Assembly (NCBI RefSeq): GCF_029227915.1 | Contig: NC_079886.1 | Coordinates: 11,617,501 to 11,681,500, forward strand | Direction: 5' to 3' | Length of the DNA stretch: 64,000 nt | From: Hydractinia symbiolongicarpus | Lineage: Eukaryota; Cnidaria; Hydrozoa; Anthoathecata; Hydractiniidae | Notes under the pieces: generated by a model | The model's input: only the letters and a program-made list of their open reading frames with translations | Database searches by the model: none | What the model was told of the DNA's origin: nothing | In this document: positions 8,586 through 18,710 of the stretch, piece by piece | Numbering within the stretch: position 1 is the stretch's first letter | Layout of the letters: each line of letters begins with the position of its first letter | Made by a program: the position numbers and the translations under genes

Positions 8586-9229
8586 ATGTTATTGAAATTT
8601 GAAGATAAAACTATAAAATCCAAAGACTTTTACACCAAATCGAAACCGCTAAAAATCGAAGAACTCCAAGTCGAAAACCTTGTACTGAGCGACACTATCC
8701 CAGCAAACAAAGGCAAGGATAAGCGCTTCGTGATTGGCTATCAGGATCAAGACGGCAACCCGGGACCGTTACTGATACTGACCTCTGAAAAGTACGCTCG
8801 AAGGGTGTCTCTCAATACTGCGAGGGTTCCGCGCTAACTATGTCATTCGATCTAGCCAGCTTTCCCGAGTGGTTAGCAATATACGAGGAGATCTTGGACA
8901 AGGTGGAGGCTTTGGAGGGGGTTTGCTTCACCAACGTCAGCGTGAAATAAGGACGGCACCTCAGCACCAAGCTCAAGATGTGGGATGTTAATGTCAGAAC
9001 CACCTTTCATAAGAAGAAGATACCACAAAAAAGCTGCGAGTGCAAGGCTATCATCAAGCTGGCGAGTATCTACAGGCAAGGGCGCAACTACTACGCACAG
9101 ACCTACTTGGAAGAGTGTAAATACAGAGAGTTTGAAGGATACGGCACTTGTTACTTTAGTGACTCTGACGACGAGACTTCACTGTCTTGTAAGTGGCTTA
9201 TCAAGGTTCTATGTTGCGCTTCAACATAG
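8586..9229 (+). pseudogene. Conserved Polinton protein (SDTIPANKG...CKAIIKL...EECKYR), broken (right copy)
   Basis: Begins MLLKFEDKTIKSKDFYTK with VLSDTIPANKGKDKRFVIGY (to about 8835). It continues in other frames (MSFDLASFPEWLAIYEEIL at about 8840-8950, a stop at about 8948) and resumes at 8978-9229 (CECKAIIKLASIYRQGRNYY, EECKYR, SDSDDETSL). It is homologous to 6349-6966. At least one frameshift and one nonsense codon interrupt it. Confidence 0.58.
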
Positions 9230-9519
9230 AAACAAACATGAACAACGTTAAAGCACTGAAAAAGGAAGCGAAAGCACTACGTGTTCCTAACTACTCAACT
9301 ATGAATAGGGGCCCTCTTCTCGAAGCGATCCGCAAGGCCAAGTACAAGGACGTCTCGACACAAAGCGACGGTCCCTATTGCGAACCTTGCGTCAAGCTCC
9401 CTTGGCGGAAGAACCTCGAACAATACCTTAACCAGCTGCTTAGCAAGCAGCGGCGTGTCGTACATGACTGTGGTCTTATCATCGATCGAGACACCGGAGA
9501 AGTACTCGAAATCGTCTAG
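9211..9519 (+). CDS. SAP-like small protein (right copy)
   Basis: Open frame with the SAP-like block VKALKKEAKALRVPNYSTMNR and an STQSD motif where the left copy has STQTD. It ends IIDRDTGEVLEIV. I chose the ATG at 9211 because the following residues (MLRFNIETNMNNVKA) parallel the left copy (FDQYFKTNMNDVKA). It converges with the coiled-coil gene at 9592. A DNA-binding role is inferred only. Confidence 0.55.
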   Translation: MLRFNIETNMNNVKALKKEAKALRVPNYSTMNRGPLLEAIRKAKYKDVSTQSDGPYCEPCVKLPWRKNLEQYLNQLLSKQRRVVHDCGLIIDRDTGEVLEIV

Positions 9520-9591
9520 TATGTTGTTCAACACACTAGACCTTTGTGTTAGCGGGCGGCTCCTCTAAGTAGCGCTGACATATTGCGCAGA

Positions 9592-10185
9592 TTAAAGTTT
9601 TTTGAGTAGTTCATCCTTGGCCTCCTCTCGAACTTTTGCGACAAGCTGTTGTCGCTCCCGTTCGTTATTCGAGTCTACGATTTTGCGCGTTCGTTGTCGG
9701 GCTTGCTTCTTCAACACCAGGTATTTTTGCTTTTCCGCCATGATCAGGCTGAAGTCGTAGTCGCTGATGACTCCATTCTCTACGGCTCTCGAGATCAAGT
9801 CAACGATAGAGTTGAGCTTGGTCTCTGCTGTTATGTCGCACATGCTCTATTAGGCATAATACTTTATTGAACTTTATTGTATTGACTCTGACATATTTTA
9901 TTTAGTTAAGATTTATGTTATGTTAAGCAAGCACGTCTCTTTTCTTCTCTCTGCCAACCCACGCAACATAACATCTGCCAGTAGTCTGATGCTCTCACTC
10001 TTTTTGCTCTTCGCACCCAGTCTCTTCCCGGCGTTCCGCAGACCCGCTTGTCCCAGACCTACGGCGATAGTGATCCAACCCATGGCTATGCACAGGGGAG
10101 CACCCAGGCCAGAAGCCAACGCCCTTATTCCAACACCAGATGTGATAATGCTAATGCTCAATAACCCGTGGTTGCAGAAGCACAC
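9592..10185 (-). pseudogene. Polinton membrane plus coiled-coil protein, interrupted
   Basis: Two frames on the minus strand: 9913-10185 has two hydrophobic segments (SGVGIRALASGLGAPLCIAM and WITIAVGLGQAGL) followed by KKSESIRLLAD. 9592-9843 has ETKLNSIVDLISRAVENGVISDYDFSLIMAEK and a highly charged helix to the end. In related Polintons I recall these as one protein (membrane region, EIRVLAE, ISKALxDGxISDEEF, coiled coil). The 70-base piece between them here contains stops, so I read this as one gene broken by an insertion or indels. It follows the penton on the same strand. Confidence 0.5.
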
Positions 10186-10244
10186 TCACGTACCATGCAT
10201 TTTAAACTTTTTAGCGAGCTTTTCCCGCTCTTTAATCTCGGTCC

Positions 10245-11049
10245 TCAAGTATTGTTCCACTTCTTCGATTTCCTTGAGCCTGTAGACTTGTGAAGTATCC
10301 TCCTCCTGTCCCTGCGCGGGTGCAGAAGGTAACCTCGGGTACAGCTTAGCAATGTCTGTCTTTTTTTTTCTATGAGTGGGTGCATCGTCATTCTCACGAA
10401 CGAAGCGTTCTTATCCTCGTGATACACGTCTGTCAGCATGAACTCCAGTCTGTCTGTTGAGCCCTTCAGGGGGAGGTACACAGGGTTATCGAAACTCCAT
10501 GTTACCATATCTCCCCATGCATTTAATTCCTTCGCCGCAAGCACAGCAAGAATTTTGGATTTCTCCCCGTTAAGCAGGCAGGCATCTTCGTCTAACTCTG
10601 GGAAAACGAGTCTCAGCCGCTGGTAAACGTCGGTCTTGTAGAAGCTGTCATGGTCGCCTTTGGTAAACTTTACCTTGTTATCGAAGGCCCGTCCCATAAT
10701 GTCCTGCAGTGCTTGGTCGATTCTCACATCGTACCCCTCGTTGACACGGAGTCTACATATTCCGTTCCTGAGTACAAAGAGCTTGATCCTACTCCCTGCT
10801 TGACTGTTGACTATGGCTGCGAGATCCTCGATTCGATACAAACCCCCTGCGATCGAGATGGAGACTTCCAAATCCCCGACTTCCGTCGACTTAGACGCCG
10901 CCTTATAGATGTTGATCTCGCTCTTACTGTCGAGGTTCAACCACGTATGTCGAATGCTGATCGACTTCAGAGCTATCCTCGTGTCCTGCCCTAGGTAGTC
11001 CTCGAATATCATAGGTTTTTTCTATATCTGTGACGTAGAGTTGTCTCAT
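10245..11049 (-). pseudogene. Penton-like minor capsid protein, frameshifted near the start (right copy)
   Basis: The main frame (10245-11012) covers EDYLGQDTRIALKSISIR, GLYRIEDLAAIVN, KELNAWGDMVTWSFDNPVY and LEFMLTD. The expected start MRQLYVTDIEK lies upstream at 11049 in another frame; an extra A in the run near 11022 accounts for the shift. After about residue 215 the tail (RDRRRILHKSTGSRKSKK) probably also departs from the ancestral frame. Divergent from the gene at 11067 with a 17-base gap, so the two starts share a promoter region. Expected role: capsid vertex subunit. Confidence 0.62.
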
Positions 11050-11066
11050 GTTTCTTTAAAGAAAAG

Positions 11067-12272
11067 ATGAGCATTTACTCGTACAATCCCAAAGCAAAGT
11101 ACGCACCCAACCACGGGAGATATCTGGAGAGGCTCAAGGGAGATGACTTTTCAACGCAGAGCGTCGTTATTGACGCGAAGGGGTCCTTCTTCATGGTAAA
11201 TTTTCCAGACATCTTCGTCGACTACGAATTCCATTCAGGTACAGCAGTGAAGGAGTGGCAGAGCCACCCTTTCAGTATTTGGTCTACTCAACTCAATTTT
11301 GCCACCTACTGCGCAACATCCATGCAGCATCTGACCGCGGAGTTGCCTCTAGTTCGTGCTGTCTACCGCTTCCACGTCTAATTCCAATTACGAAAAATTC
11401 TAACGGAGCTCGACATCTCTCTACCAGGCTCCGATAGGTTTCGACGTCTCAACAACCCCTTCAACAAGCAGAAGTTCGGGCAACTGGCTCGTGAATTTGG
11501 AGTAAGCGACAGCGGGCAAGAGTGGAGGAACGAAACTCTCTTCAGTAGCTGGCAACTTCATCGCTCGGACTATCCTGGCTCGGGCCCTAGCTATCTTGAC
11601 GAGGACTCTTGGAGCCGCTAGATCATTGAAAAATCCCAGGGTCTCACTCGTATAGGTATTGAACAGCTCTCCCAAAGCGTGCGTTTCTACGCTTACTTGA
11701 TACTCGAGAGTCAAGCGAACGCGAGATCTGACATCCTCGGCAACCAATGAAGCGCGATCGATGCTCAACGTCTGTACTTGACGACCTTTGAAGAGCTGAT
11801 CATAAGACCTAGCGACACGGGTAAGGAAATCGGCAAATTCTAAAATGTGCTCAAGTACGCTCGTTCCAAGGTTGACTTCAGCGTGGCTCACGGTGTGCAT
11901 ATGATCCCCAGCGACATGGGCCTTCGCATCGGGAATATCGTTAATTTCACGAACAAAATCCTCATCAGCAAGGACTATTTCAGCATCGGTGCTAACCCGA
12001 AGATTAACGCGAAACAGGTGAAGCGTGAGTCAGGGGTTCTGAACCCCGCCCTTGGAAGGATCTCGCAGTCGACTAAGCATCACCCAGAAGCTCCGGATGG
12101 GGACGAGGTAGCAAGACAAGAAGTTATGGAGCGGAAGGGGGAAGTCGGTGGCACCGACATTTTCGGAAGGGCGCGTCGGACGTACCGAAGGCCATCACTC
12201 CTTGAGAGACTTGATGACACCAAGTCCACATTGGTTACGGTGGGAGTAGGACTGATCCTCGCGTATGTTTAG
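11067..12272 (+). pseudogene. Conserved Polinton gene (YNPxAxYxPxxG family), several stops (right copy)
   Basis: Starts MSIYSYNPKAKYAPNHGRYL. The frame stops after VYRFHV at 11381, and homology to fragment A (3783-4508) continues through 11384-11846 with further in-frame stops near 11620, 11748 and 11840. The last part is open at 11847-12272 (VAHGVHMIPSDMGLRI onward). The C-terminus has a predicted membrane segment (TLVTVGVGLILAYV) that fragment A lacks. Clearly derived from an intact gene and now dead. Confidence 0.68.
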
Positions 12273-12315
12273 CTGAAGTAAGTCTAATGTGTTAATCAAA
12301 AAATTAGACGTGAAT

Positions 12316-13216
12316 CTACGACCGCCTCCCTCTGTTCCCGACGTAAGCCACAACAATACCCACAGCACCAGCAGCAGCCAGATATATATGCTGAGCCGCG
12401 TGCTCTACAATTTTGCCAGACACTCTAAAGAAGAACGAGACCACGCTGCCAATAATTCCTGGAAGAACTGGACCTGCTTTTCCTGCTAGATACTTCAAGA
12501 ATTTTCCGAGTCTTTCAAGTTGCTTCTCCACAAAGCCTTTTCCTTCACCTGCCGCGGCACTTCTTCCTGCCGCTGCACTTACTCCTGTAACGGCAAGTAC
12601 AATGGTGGAAACCAGTAGACATATAGAAGAGACAATACTAGCTATAGTAAGACCTTGCTCTTTGAAGAGGATCTTGAGCTCTTCAAGCAGGGATGTGTCA
12701 TCCTCCTCACCCTCCTTTACAATAACATCAACCTTTAGCGTGGCTTTCTAGACCTCTTCCAATTTGTTGGGCGTAGTTACATATTTACCGAAGCCCATAT
12801 CCCGAATATCTTGAACCATAAGGTCCTTTTCTAGTGTATATAATGCTAGCAACCCGATCCCATTCTCCTTCATAACCCTTATACCTCTAAAAAAAAGGTA
12901 TTTCCTTTTACGTTTGAAGTTACCATTGGTCGTGTTTATATCTATGCGAGTTTTATCCAGAGGTCCCAGGTTCCAGTTCTTTTTGAGATGTATGTAGAAA
13001 TCACTTACCTCTTTTTTTAGTTTGGTTTTCATCATTCTATCAAGTGCACCTCCCTGCTGCTGACCCGGTTGCTCTTCGAGCCCCATCTCCCACCGCTGGC
13101 GTACTGCTGGACCCCTGCGACACAAGGATGTCACTAGGGACGTTAACGGGCCCGAGATCATCCATCTGAATATCTCCCCCTGACGTAAAGTCTCCTTCTT
13201 CTGGATTAATCGACAT
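12316..13216 (-). pseudogene. Polinton membrane protein with in-frame TAG and a frameshift
   Basis: Reading from ATG 13216: MSINPEEGDFTSGGDIQMDD, then a frameshift near 13085 into the frame with KKEVSDFYIHLKKNWNLGPL, NTTNGNFKRKRKYLFF and GFGKYVTTPNKLEEV. A TAG at about 12748 interrupts that frame. The same frame continues with KVDVIVKEGEEDD, one hydrophobic segment (ASIVSSICLLVSTIVLAVTG), an Ala/Gly linker, LERLGKFLKYLAGKAGPVLP and two more hydrophobic segments to 12316. These are one gene, not two: the ATG-initiated short frame at 12531 is internal. Probably a multi-span virion membrane protein; that role is inferred. Confidence 0.62.
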
Positions 13217-13248
13217 TTATTTCAACCCGCAAGTCACTATTATTAAAC

Positions 13249-14370
13249 ATGTACGGAAATACCTTCGATCCATATGTAGAGGCCAAGACAATGCTGGCCA
13301 TGAAGGGGAAAAGGCAGCATGTGAAAGTCTCGCACATGCCCAGCACAATCATAGGGCAGAAAAATGTCATCGCCCGCGACTCCTTCAAGCTCTTCTTTTA
13401 CCTAGAACTAACTGGGACAAACACCAAGCGTACCATCGTTAACAACATGAGCAAGGCCTTGGTGCAAAGCCTGCGCATTACACTGGGCGGCAGAGAGGTT
13501 CAGAACATTGACAATCATAGCATCCTGGCGTTGTACAGGGACTTGTGGCTTCAAAAATTTGAGCGCCATAACAACTTGATCCTCGAGGGTATTGGCACCT
13601 CGGATGGTGCCACTAGACAGCTTCAAGTCAAATCCACCGCGAAAACGGGCGATGCTAAAGAGAAGGCCATTGCGAAGGCGTATGGCAACACTTTTTGCAT
13701 CCCGATAGGCACAACGTTTGAGCTCACGAGAAACTTGCCCTTTTACCAGCCAACTGTAGCAAAACCAGCGCATTCCGCGTACAAAATTTCCAACATTACT
13801 CTCGTGTTCGCAAGTGATATGATCTCCAGGTATTCGAGGTTCGCTATGCCATACGAGCGGGAGCTCCGAAGCAAGTTCGTCAAGATGAAAAGTCAGATAC
13901 CAGTTACAACCTCCAAATTGATACACCAGCAAAGTGTTTGAGGGGCGTGCTATTATTTTCAAGACCCCTCTATAGTAAAGCTATACTCTGGCGTAAAGGA
14001 GACGTTCTATAACCCCAAGATTGATAAGGTCGCGATCACGGTCGAAGGTGAACCAAACAAAGTATACAGCCACGCCATGCTCCCGAACGATCATTTTTAA
14101 CAGAACGTTAATTTTTTCCATGGTAATGACTCGGCAGTGACAGTAGGCCAGTTCTTCAATGAGAGATACGCGCTCTTTATAGACTTTCGCAGCAGCCCTG
14201 ATAACAACCTATACGGTTCGGGTCGACCTCTACAAGGAGTAAGTGATGGCATAACTCTTCACATGACGAAAGAAGCCGACGGAACCGGTGATATCAAATG
14301 TTATATTTACCTTTTAATGGACGTGCAGCTGAATATCCTGGATGGTAGTCTTCAAGGTGTGGAACGCTAG
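13249..14370 (+). pseudogene. MCP: Major capsid protein, broken copy (right element)
   Basis: Homologous along its length to the intact MCP at 1625-2932. Landmarks are KRQHVKVSHMPSTI, NTKRTIVNNMSKALVQSLRI, LYRDLWLQ, a C-terminal FFNERYALFIDFRSS and CYIYLLMDVQLNILDG. Stops occur at 13941 (after HQQSV) and at 14100, with a probable short deletion near 13950, so only pieces are open (13249-13941, 14137-14370). It is transcribed away from the membrane-protein gene at 13216, 32 bases off. Confidence 0.75.
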
Positions 14371-14389
14371 CTACCGACGTAAAATAAAC

Positions 14390-14784
14390 ATGTCTACTCT
14401 AGCAGTTATAGCAGGAGGAGCAATAATCAACGCCCTGGCATTCTCAGGAAGTAACTTCCTATTCTCCAAGCTCTCGGGGCATGGTGAAGAGGAGCGTAAA
14501 CGACATGACAAAGCGATCGAACAACTGCAAGCTGCACAAGCACAAGCACAGGGGGGTACGCGATAGACAGAAAGGTATTGACTGGCACAACAAGCAGCTA
14601 GAGCTTCAAAGACAAACCGGTAAAAGCTTGGATGAGCTGGATGCAGGTATGAGAGCCTACTATCGAAAAAGCTCCGAAACTATCAGACTTTTACACACCT
14701 TCCAAGCAACAACTAGACGGTGAGCTGACGTTTATTCTTGGATCTTTGGCCCTCCTCGGGTTCGCGGTATACAAATTCGCCTAG
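14390..14784 (+). pseudogene. Small coiled-coil membrane protein of Polinton, two frameshifts
   Basis: Starts MSTLAVIAGGAIINALAFSG (hydrophobic N-terminus), then a charged helix GHGEEERKRHDKAIEQL. It moves to a second frame (WHNKQLELQRQTGKSLDELD) near 14555 and to a third near 14690 (DFYTPSKQQLDGELTF), ending with a second hydrophobic stretch (ILGSLALLGFAVYKFA) and TAG at 14784. It sits just after the MCP, a usual place in this Polinton lineage. Role unknown, possibly virion assembly. Confidence 0.58.
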
Positions 14785-14833
14785 CGGCTCCGCAGGGGCT
14801 ATATGTAAACAACAATTTTGACAAGTAATAAAC

Positions 14834-15890
14834 ATGTCAAAAGTACATATCGTTACGGCTGAAGAAGCTGAAAAGTTAAGCCAAATCTACTACACTCCGG
14901 AGCATCTCTGGACTGGGCAAAAAGCTATTAAACTACTGCGGGACCAGAGTAGTCTCTTTAAAAAGAAAGTAACCCATTGGCTGGCTCGTCAACTGCTCTG
15001 GCTCCGACATATTCGAGACCCCGAGCGCATCAATTACCCACATTTCACCATCACAAAGCCCAACGAAATGCATCAATTCGACTTGCTGTACATGCCTCAC
15101 GACAAACTGTATGGAAACACGTACAAGTATATACTCACGGGCATCGACGTGGCTTCGGGGTATAAGGTAGCGAGACCTTTGCGTACAAGAAAGGCTAGTG
15201 AGATTGCGGACATGCTCAAGGACATTTATAAAGCCGGACCTTTACGATACCCGAGGGTTTTCCAGCGTGACAACGGCTCCGAATTCAAGTCGGCCGCTGC
15301 TAGAGAGCAAAGGGGTCGAGATCAAGCGTGCAACTACCAAGTACCACCACACTTTCACGGCATTTGTCGATTCCTACAACAAGGTGCTCGCAGAAGAGCT
15401 TTTTAAACCGCAGGATACCCAAGAATTGGTCTCTGATGAACAAAGTACCCGTTGGGTGAAACACTTGTACACTATTGTCAAAAGTTTGAACAGGCTACAA
15501 ACTGCTATGATTGGGATGAAGCCCTCGAAAGCGATCAAGCTAGACGAAGTCCCGCAAGACACGCAGCAGCACCCTGAGGAAAAGCCGCTGCGTGACGATG
15601 GTTTATACATGTACCTGCTGCAGCCTGGAGAGGAGCATGGAGACCAAAAAAGACGCGCGACTGACGCCTGGTGGAGCAGAAAGACGTATAGACTCGATCG
15701 TATTGTGAGTGGTAGTAGGTTGTTGTGATATTTGAAAGACGGGCCTGATCAAAGCTTCGTGTCAGAAGAACTCATGCTAATACCAGAGGATGTTGAAGTA
15801 CCTCCGGAGCATGTCAAACAATGGGTAATTTCTCGAGTCCGAAGACCATTTCACTGGTTCCCTCGGTACGGGGGAACCGCTCAGTTGTGA
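14834..15890 (+). pseudogene. Retroviral-type integrase of Polinton, frameshifted, third catalytic residue changed
   Basis: First frame (14834-15406) holds the first catalytic Asp in MHQFDLLYM and the second in FQRDNGSEFKSA. The frame shifts near 15300, and the rest of the core lies in another frame to 15728 (TFTAFVDSYNKVLAEELF, RWVKHLYTIVKSLN, MIGMKPSKAIKLD). A final piece ends VRRPFHWFPRYGG with TGA at 15890. In the position of the catalytic Glu (usually FVE) this copy has Asp (AFVDSYN). These enzymes insert the element into host DNA with short target duplications. No chromodomain is visible. Inactive by frameshift. Confidence 0.78.
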
Positions 15891-15950
15891 TTGTATAAGC
15901 GTAGTTAATGTGAACCTGTGGCTCACATTAATAATTACCAACAAATAGTC

Positions 15951-16560
15951 TTAGTCATCCTCGGAGTCCTCCTCATCCTCGGAGTCAATCGGATGAGGGC
16001 GCATATAAACTATAAGGATGAAGGGTGTAGAACGGGTAACCATAGACGATGCCTTTGATGACAAGGGGCTCATTCTCCAACTCAATATCAACCAATCGTC
16101 TATCTGACATTGGAAAGCTGAGTATGTTGCCAATTTTTGCAATATCGGCCAGATCTGAGAGCTTTAATTCGGGATCCTTAATAACCTCATAACATAGCAT
16201 GCCCCACTTGTTCACCTCTGCGGAAACAATATGCAGACCCCGGTCTTCAATATCAACCTCGATCCCCTCATCTTCCTCCTCACATGCAATTGTTGTCCAT
16301 GGCTTTTCACCCGAGGCTACTCTGTCTAGAAGTTTGTCATCATCTGGATATTCAAACCCTTCATATTACGGCCCATTTCTAAATCTAAAATTTTCCAAAC
16401 ACTGTGAACATTAACCAGTAGTTGATCCTGCCTTGATACAACATCTCAGCACGGGCACTTGAATGTCGTAAATGTTTCTAAGTTGTCGGCTCTGTACGTA
16501 CGCTTACATATTTTTTGATATTCAGCAAGTTTTTCTGACTTTTTAGTAGTGGTCAAGCAG
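15951..16560 (-). pseudogene. Unrecognised Polinton gene with Cys pairs and acidic region
   Basis: The open 3' part (15951-16367) reads EYPDDDKLLDRVASGEKPW, an acidic CEEEDEGIEVDIEDRG, then KWGMLCYEVIKDPELKLSDL and ends at the stop at 15951. Upstream, in neighbouring frames with stops, lie KKSEKLAEYQKICKRTYR, FKCPC and CSQCLENFRF, which could form a zinc-binding knuckle. I read it as one decayed gene of about 200 residues. Function unknown. Confidence 0.4.
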
Positions 16561-16610
16561 TATTATCGTGCGTGTTTTTGTGGCTCGACAAGAGCAACAA
16601 AAACTGTGAC

Positions 16611-17075
16611 TTAGTCATATAGTGCTGGGACACCGAGATCGTACAAGTCGTCTCGACCAAGATCGATAAGCTTAAAGTGGCATTGTTCCCTCGTCGAACC
16701 TGTTAAACTGCGTATATCCCGTCTTTGAAATTGTGCGTGGTAGTACGGGACATGATGGTACTCGTCATCATCCTGTGTGGTATGCTTGCGATAAAATACG
16801 ATCACATTGTCTTTCCCAGGATCCCGCAAGACACGCAGCCGAATCTTTTTTCGAAGGCTCTCAATTTCCCGGGATTGTTCTAAAACTTATTGATCCATCC
16901 ATTCGAGATCACACTCCTGCAGTGCGATGGTCGCGTCCTTTTCTTTGATTAACTTGCGCTGCTCCCCAAGCTTCTTTTGTAAGTTTTCGACACAAGAAAT
17001 TTTATCTTACAGTTTTGGATCTGGGGATGTGTGTCGAGTGGGAGTAGATACCTCTCCAGGATGCGAAATGCTCAT
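16611..17075 (-). pseudogene. Coiled-coil Polinton protein with two in-frame stops
   Basis: From ATG 17075 (MSISHPGEVSTPTRHTSPDP) one frame runs through two stops (near 17010 and 16890) with charged helical sequence between (ENLQKKLGEQRKLIKEKDAT, EQSREIESLRKKIRLRVL). It then continues open to 16611 (NVIVFYRKHTTQDDDEYHH, ending LGVPALYD). The uniform frame with only nonsense changes suggests fairly recent decay. No known function. Confidence 0.45.
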
Positions 17076-17085
17076 GATAATACTC

Positions 17086-17301
17086 TTATATAGCATCGTA
17101 TAAGAGAATGGTGCCAAGTAGAACCAACGAACCACTGACGATTAAAGTGACGTGGTCAGATTGTCTTCGCCTCAGTTCAGACAATTCCCGGTAGCTCTCC
17201 TCGAGGTCTTCCTCCAGCATGGCAACGGTTTGCATCAGGTCATATTCATGTTCCCGAATCTGTTTCATAATTTTCTTTTCCAATTCTTCTGGATAAGACA
17301 T
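17086..17301 (-). CDS. 71-residue coiled-coil protein with C-terminal membrane anchor
   Basis: Intact small frame, ATG 17301. Residues 1-48 are strongly helical and charged (MLEEDLEESYRELSELRRR), and residues 50-70 form a hydrophobic anchor (VTLIVSGSLVLLGTILLYD). The tail-anchored arrangement fits a small virion membrane protein, inferred from context. It is 10 bases from the previous gene on the same strand. Confidence 0.5.
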   Translation of the reverse strand: MSYPEELEKKIMKQIREHEYDLMQTVAMLEEDLEESYRELSELRRRQSDHVTLIVSGSLVLLGTILLYDAI

Positions 17302-17329
17302 TTATTTAGACGAGAATTTACAAAAGAAT

Positions 17330-17901
17330 CTTCCAACTCCTAGGGTGCTCCAGTCTAACGTATAGGCAAGCGTGCTTGGACTTTTTGAGTTGAGCCTTGA
17401 TCCCCTACCAGTCATATATCTGGTTCGTCTCCTCATCTATCAACCTCATGTCTAAACGCTCCGAAGACATGAAGAGCTGCTTCTTCTGCCTTCTAAGGTT
17501 CTTCGGCAAAGCTGTATACGACTGCGTTAACAACCAGAGACTGTGCTTTCGATGCCTCCCACTGATGGCAAGCTCAAGTAGGGATTGACGCTTTTTGTCG
17601 AGAGTCTCGTCGGCTATCATATCGTCGACGATGAACAACGTCTCTTCGCCGGCTAGGAGCCCTGATAGTTTGCTTATCCAGTCGAACAGCTAGTTCTTGG
17701 GATCTATAAGGAAGACGTAGTCATCTCTCCACAGCGCTGAATTATCAAGATAAGTTTTGTTATGGTTGGACAAAGTATGATAATGTTGTGGAAGCCACCC
17801 TTGTACTCGTTCTCCAGGAGGTCGAGGACTTGCTGGGTCTTACCACAGCTTGTAGGTCCTGTGAAAATTGTCGTGCACGGATCTTTCACGATGTCTTGCA
17901 T
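17330..17901 (-). pseudogene. Polinton packaging ATPase, broken copy
   Basis: From ATG 17901 the frame has Walker A TGPTSCGKT (near residue 15) and NIIILCPT, then loses frame at about 17710. Walker B appears in a second frame as LFIVDDM (near 17635), followed by LLELAISGRHRKHSLWLLTQ. A third piece, KSKHACLYVRLEHPR, lies just before 17330. It is the same family as 1046-1620 and is clearly inactivated. Confidence 0.75.
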
Positions 17902-17939
17902 TTATTCTGTCTGCCAGTAGAAAATAGAACCTCGCGCTT

Positions 17940-18462
17940 ATTCCGAGATATATCGGTTGCCCTTAGTTTGACGTTCGCTTACTCACATGGGTTGCATGTT
18001 GGTGTAGTGCAGTCTTGTTAATTGCACCTCTTCGCTAGGATATTCCCCATTTTCTCGATATTTAATCGGGATTTTGTGGTCAAACTCCCACTGCCCCCGG
18101 TTTCCCCAATTCATCCCGCCCCTAAACTGGGCCTGGATGTGCTTCATGAATGTTACCATATCACACCCCAGGTACTCGGTAGAGCTAGGCTCCGTATCAT
18201 ACCTTAGAGCATTGTGAATCCTGGTTTTAATAAGCTGATAGAGATAAGCAGGGCGATCGCATTCTTTGCAATGCCCTCTCCGCTTTTTATGAGGGCATTT
18301 GGTACGTACCCGCCATGCATTCATATTATCGATGCATTTGATGCACCGTTTTGTCAATTGACCATTTTTCATCGCCTTGAAGGAATCCGGCAAACTGATC
18401 CTTTTACATTTTGTGCATTTTTTAACATCAATATTAACTCGTGTTTGCCCCAGAAGGAGCAA
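17940..18462 (-). pseudogene. HNH endonuclease of Polinton, Trp codon changed to stop
   Basis: ATG 18462. Residues 15-45 hold two CxxC pairs (CTKCKRISLP, KRCIKC), then CPHKKRRGHCKECDRPAY. The HNH core is GQWEFDHKIPIKY with the later HYTNMQPM. The frame stops at 17983, directly after QPM, where this family normally has Trp; the same frame continues with KGNRYISE, consistent with TGG to TGA. HNH enzymes in Polintons cut DNA, perhaps for mobility or genome resolution. Apart from this stop the gene looks well preserved. Confidence 0.7.
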
Positions 18463-18476
18463 ACACGAACGGTCGT

Positions 18477-18710
18477 TTATTTCGGTTTAGGCACGATAGA
18501 TGCAGGGATCCATCCTTTGGCGACGGTCATTTCGCGATCATCTTCATCACGTCGCTTGTATACATCTTGGTGCTGGGGCTCGTTATACCGAGGAATTCCC
18601 CCCCCCCCCCCCCCCCCCATGGCGTAAGCGAAAGTAAAGCGTAGGTCCACGACAGTCTTGTAGAGCATGTCGATTATCTCCTTCTCCTTGGGTGTTACGT
18701 TAGAGCTCAT
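18477..18710 (-). CDS. 77-residue Polinton protein with a poly-Gly tract
   Basis: The frame from 18710 begins MSSNVTPKEKEIIDMLYKTV, contains seven glycines encoded by a run of 21 C on the plus strand (18598-18618), and ends WIPASIVPKPK. It overlaps the start of the next gene upstream by four bases, so the two are translationally adjacent. The homopolymer is a likely slippage site. Function unknown. Confidence 0.45.
   Translation of the reverse strand: MSSNVTPKEKEIIDMLYKTVVDLRFTFAYAMGGGGGGGIPRYNEPQHQDVYKRRDEDDREMTVAKGWIPASIVPKPK

Noticed and set aside
12413-12751. 112-residue plus-strand frame over the Polinton membrane gene
   Set aside because: Antisense shadow; the minus strand has the conserved membrane-protein pattern.
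18590-18620. Cloning adaptor or vector junction (GAATTC, C run, CCATGG)
   Set aside because: The reading frame and Polinton gene order continue without a break across it, so a natural homopolymer is simpler.
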